A DNA stretch of 64,000 nucleotides from NCBI RefSeq assembly GCF_030867095.1, contig NC_081825.1:263634954-263698953 (forward strand), written 5' to 3'. A model generated the notes under the pieces. It was not told where the DNA came from. It saw only the letters and a list, made by a program, of their open reading frames with translations, and made no database searches. The translations under genes were made by a program, and so were the position numbers. This DNA is from Alligator mississippiensis. Taxonomy: Eukaryota > Chordata > Crocodylia > Alligatoridae. Shown in pieces: positions 62,156 to 64,000 of this stretch (positions are counted from its first letter, which is position 1; every line of letters begins with the position of its first letter).

Positions 62156-62757
62156 TATAGGGGCTAGGTACCTGGAGGGGGAAGACAATGACCCCTTTTC
62201 ACTGCAACAAGAGTTTCCTCTCTGTCACTTCACTCTACCTAAGCCAACCCAACTGGGACTTAAACTCAGATCTCCCACATGGTAGGCAGAAACTACCACT
62301 CAGCCACTAGTGCTGGTAGTACATCAAGCTGCTAGGGGTCTTGACCTTCCAGGAGCCCTGGCCTCACATCAAGCTTCCTGACCTTTTATTGGAGGAGCTG
62401 GAAGCAGAGCTGGGAACCTCTCAGGTCACTGCTCAGATCCTTGCTGGAGCTAGGGAGCTGCTGAGGGTCCAACTGCTGCCTGCAGGTCCCACTTCTTCAG
62501 GCTCTTCTGGGGCAACTGCTCCTGCCCCGCTGGCCCCGCTCTTTGAGACTCCTTCCTTGTGGTCCCTAGCTGGTCTCCCTTGAGTCAGCCACGCTGCCCC
62601 TTTTATCCCCCTCCAGGTGACCCAAGGGGCCAATCAGGGGACATGGAGGGTGAGTCTCTGGGGCCTGATTGGTGAGGAAAGGGAATCCTAAGCCCTCCAA
62701 TCATCTTTTACCCTTTCAAAACCCCTGGGCTAAATCACTACCAGCTAGCCCCTCACA
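62156..62757 (-). mobile_element. LTR-like, promoter-bearing block (candidate solo LTR)
   Basis: On the minus strand the order is TGTGAGGGGCTAG at the start, CCAAT-type boxes (attgg and ccaat around 62670 and 62635), a ggataaaagg TATA element at 62599-62608, then an AATAAA signal at 62385-62390, about 210 bp further on. The end shows an inverted copy of ggggctag. That is the U3-R-U5 layout of an LTR. The right-hand boundary is clear, the left one is uncertain (62156, or as far as 61775). Target duplications are weak, so this stays a candidate. A tRNA-like segment lies inside it. Fossil; family not determined. Confidence 0.45.
62245..62313 (-). pseudogene. tRNA-Gly-like pseudogene segment
   Basis: The minus strand has tggctgagtggtag (D arm), an anticodon loop ctaccat, and a T arm with gagtttaagtccc that pairs reasonably (ctgag / cccag). 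Two or three bases are missing between the D arm and the anticodon stem. Related in style to 12895-12965, here with anticodon ACC instead of GCC. It sits in the LTR-like block, so it may be a tRNA-derived insertion or a chance match. Confidence 0.5.
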
Positions 62758-62814
62758 TAAATTTTCATAATCAGAGGGATTACATTATCAGAGGCAGGTG
62801 AGAGAGCCTGACAG

Positions 62815-63125
62815 ACAGCTGTTTGGGTTTTTGCTGCCTTCTGTAGTGGTGCAGGGGAGGGTGTAGCCCTGTTCCTGGGGTCTCTTGAGCGTATATTAAC
62901 AACCTTTGCAGCAGTAGGACATTGACTGCCAAGGTCCTCCTGCTTTACCTGGGAAAGTTAGGATGTTATGTCTTGTGTTGTGTCAGGGTTGACTGGGTAG
63001 CTTTGCTAAGAGATTAGACAATGGATTTGTATGGGATGGTTTGGATAGGGATGATCCTGCCTCAGGCAGGGGGTTGGACTAGGTGACTCCTGGAGATCCC
63101 TTCTAGCCCCATTTCTCTATGAGAC
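62815..63125 (+). mobile_element. CR1 LINE 3' UTR fragment
   Basis: Matches the 3' UTR of the copy at 1-545 in order: ttctgtagtggtgcaggg, tattaacaacctttgcagcag, ggatggtttggatagggatg, tgcctcaggcagggggttgg, ending before tctatgagactctg. Both are the long-UTR CR1 subfamily. No ORF2 part is kept. Confidence 0.88.
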
Positions 63126-63424
63126 TCTGTATGTTGTATATCTGCACATAATTTGGACATGGGAACAACAAATGGCCAGAGGCCATTTTCCAAAAATATC
63201 AGGGTTCAAGTAACAGGTTACTTCAAAGTAACAGGTTACAGAATAACAGGTTTGTCTCTCTCCTTGTCTTCTGAGGACCTGAAGGGACTTGTACACAAAT
63301 AAATTAGATGTTTTGGACCCCAGGAAGAAGTTAAGTAGTGTCATGAAACACTGGAGAAAATGAGGCATAAAAAGACAAAGGGATTGGTTTTGGGATGCAT
63401 AATGAGTTAGCAGTTTCATTGGGA

Positions 63425-63475
63425 CTAGAACCAGGGGGTCTTGAGTCTCATTCCCCACCACTGAAAGACTGAGCT
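63425..63475 (-). repeat. tRNA-derived SINE head fragment
   Basis: On the minus strand it reads tgtagctcagtctttcagtgg, then gactcaagaccccctggttct, a decayed tRNA-derived SINE head. Confidence 0.45.
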
Positions 63476-63479
63476 ACAT

Positions 63480-64000
63480 TATTTCTCATGTTTCAGTGCA
63501 AGAGAGTTATCAGTAGAACTTAGCAAAATTCAACATTTCCATTCTATGGGATACTTGTTATGGGATACTTTTTGTAGAATGAAATCTTCTTAAAATAGAC
63601 TTACAATGTAGAAACATTTAATTGTGACATTATCTAAATGTTTATTTTAAGTCAAAATTCTTAACTGAAATATTTTTGTTTGTTGAACTATCCCAGGATG
63701 CTTTGTTGGCATCAGCTCAACATGGAACATATTTGCCCCAGTGGCACATTGCCTCCAGAGAATTAGACTGTGTGAGCCAGGGGTCTTCATTTCCCCTGTG
63801 GGCCAGATTACCTGGTTGGACTTTTGTTCAACAAATCTAGATATCCTGATTTGGGCTGAACCTACCTGAAATAAAATATTTATTTTTTGACTTTTCTCAG
63901 TGGAAAATAAGTAAAAAAAAAAAAAATCTTTCCACAGAAAATTTAAAGTGCCTAAAGACTGGTTTCCATAAAAGAAAAAAAAAATTGGATGGAAGATTTC
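63480..64000. other. AT-rich right margin
   Basis: AT-rich with A and T runs (an A run at 63914-63926, another near 63977). No gene or named repeat recognised. Confidence 0.35.

Overview
This window looks like nuclear DNA of an amniote, most likely a crocodilian, with a turtle as the next choice. It carries CR1 LINEs of several ages, with the archosaur and turtle style 3' ends that finish in short ATTCTATG-type tails. It also carries many small non-autonomous DNA transposons (MITEs), old tRNA-derived SINE fragments and typical vertebrate microsatellites. I see no bacterial, archaeal or organellar gene organisation and no operons.

The window is almost all non-coding. The only convincing protein-coding stretches are decayed LINE reverse transcriptases: a CR1 copy on the minus strand (26568-28390) and a second, more decayed LINE of a different lineage on the minus strand (56880-58385). 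I recognise no host protein-coding exon. The best host-gene signal is at 36.4-42 kb. This block is free of recognisable interspersed repeats, richer in CpG and G-runs than its surroundings, and holds a candidate non-coding first exon ending in a good splice donor (about 36670-36964, plus strand). A second candidate donor lies at 37503/37504 and a TATA-like palindrome at 39151. I read it as the 5' end of a plus-strand gene whose coding exons lie outside the window; I cannot name the gene.

Layout: 0-8 kb holds a CR1 3' end, a hAT MITE, a GC-rich patch, an AT-rich patch and two hairpin MITEs. 8-9 kb holds a solo-LTR candidate. 12.5-14.5 kb holds tRNA-like and MITE relics. 17.6-18.8 kb is a GC-rich block with TG/CA ends and a 5-bp duplication, best read as a solo LTR. 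20-26 kb holds old SINE, CR1 and MITE relics. 26.6-28.4 kb is the best CR1. 29.7-30.1 kb holds a microsatellite inside a hairpin, then a CR1/L3-like relic. 36.4-42 kb is the putative regulatory island. 46.5-54.5 kb is repeat-rich: an old CR1, three hAT MITEs, one TA-target MITE and MIR-like SINEs. 56.9-58.4 kb is the second LINE. 60.1-63.5 kb holds SINE relics, a hAT MITE, an LTR-like block and another CR1 3' end.

I did not find a new enzymatic or defence system. The notable material concerns mobile elements: MITE families whose boundaries can be fixed by target duplications, two unrelated-looking MITEs that share a GC-rich internal repeat, and the unnamed promoter island.
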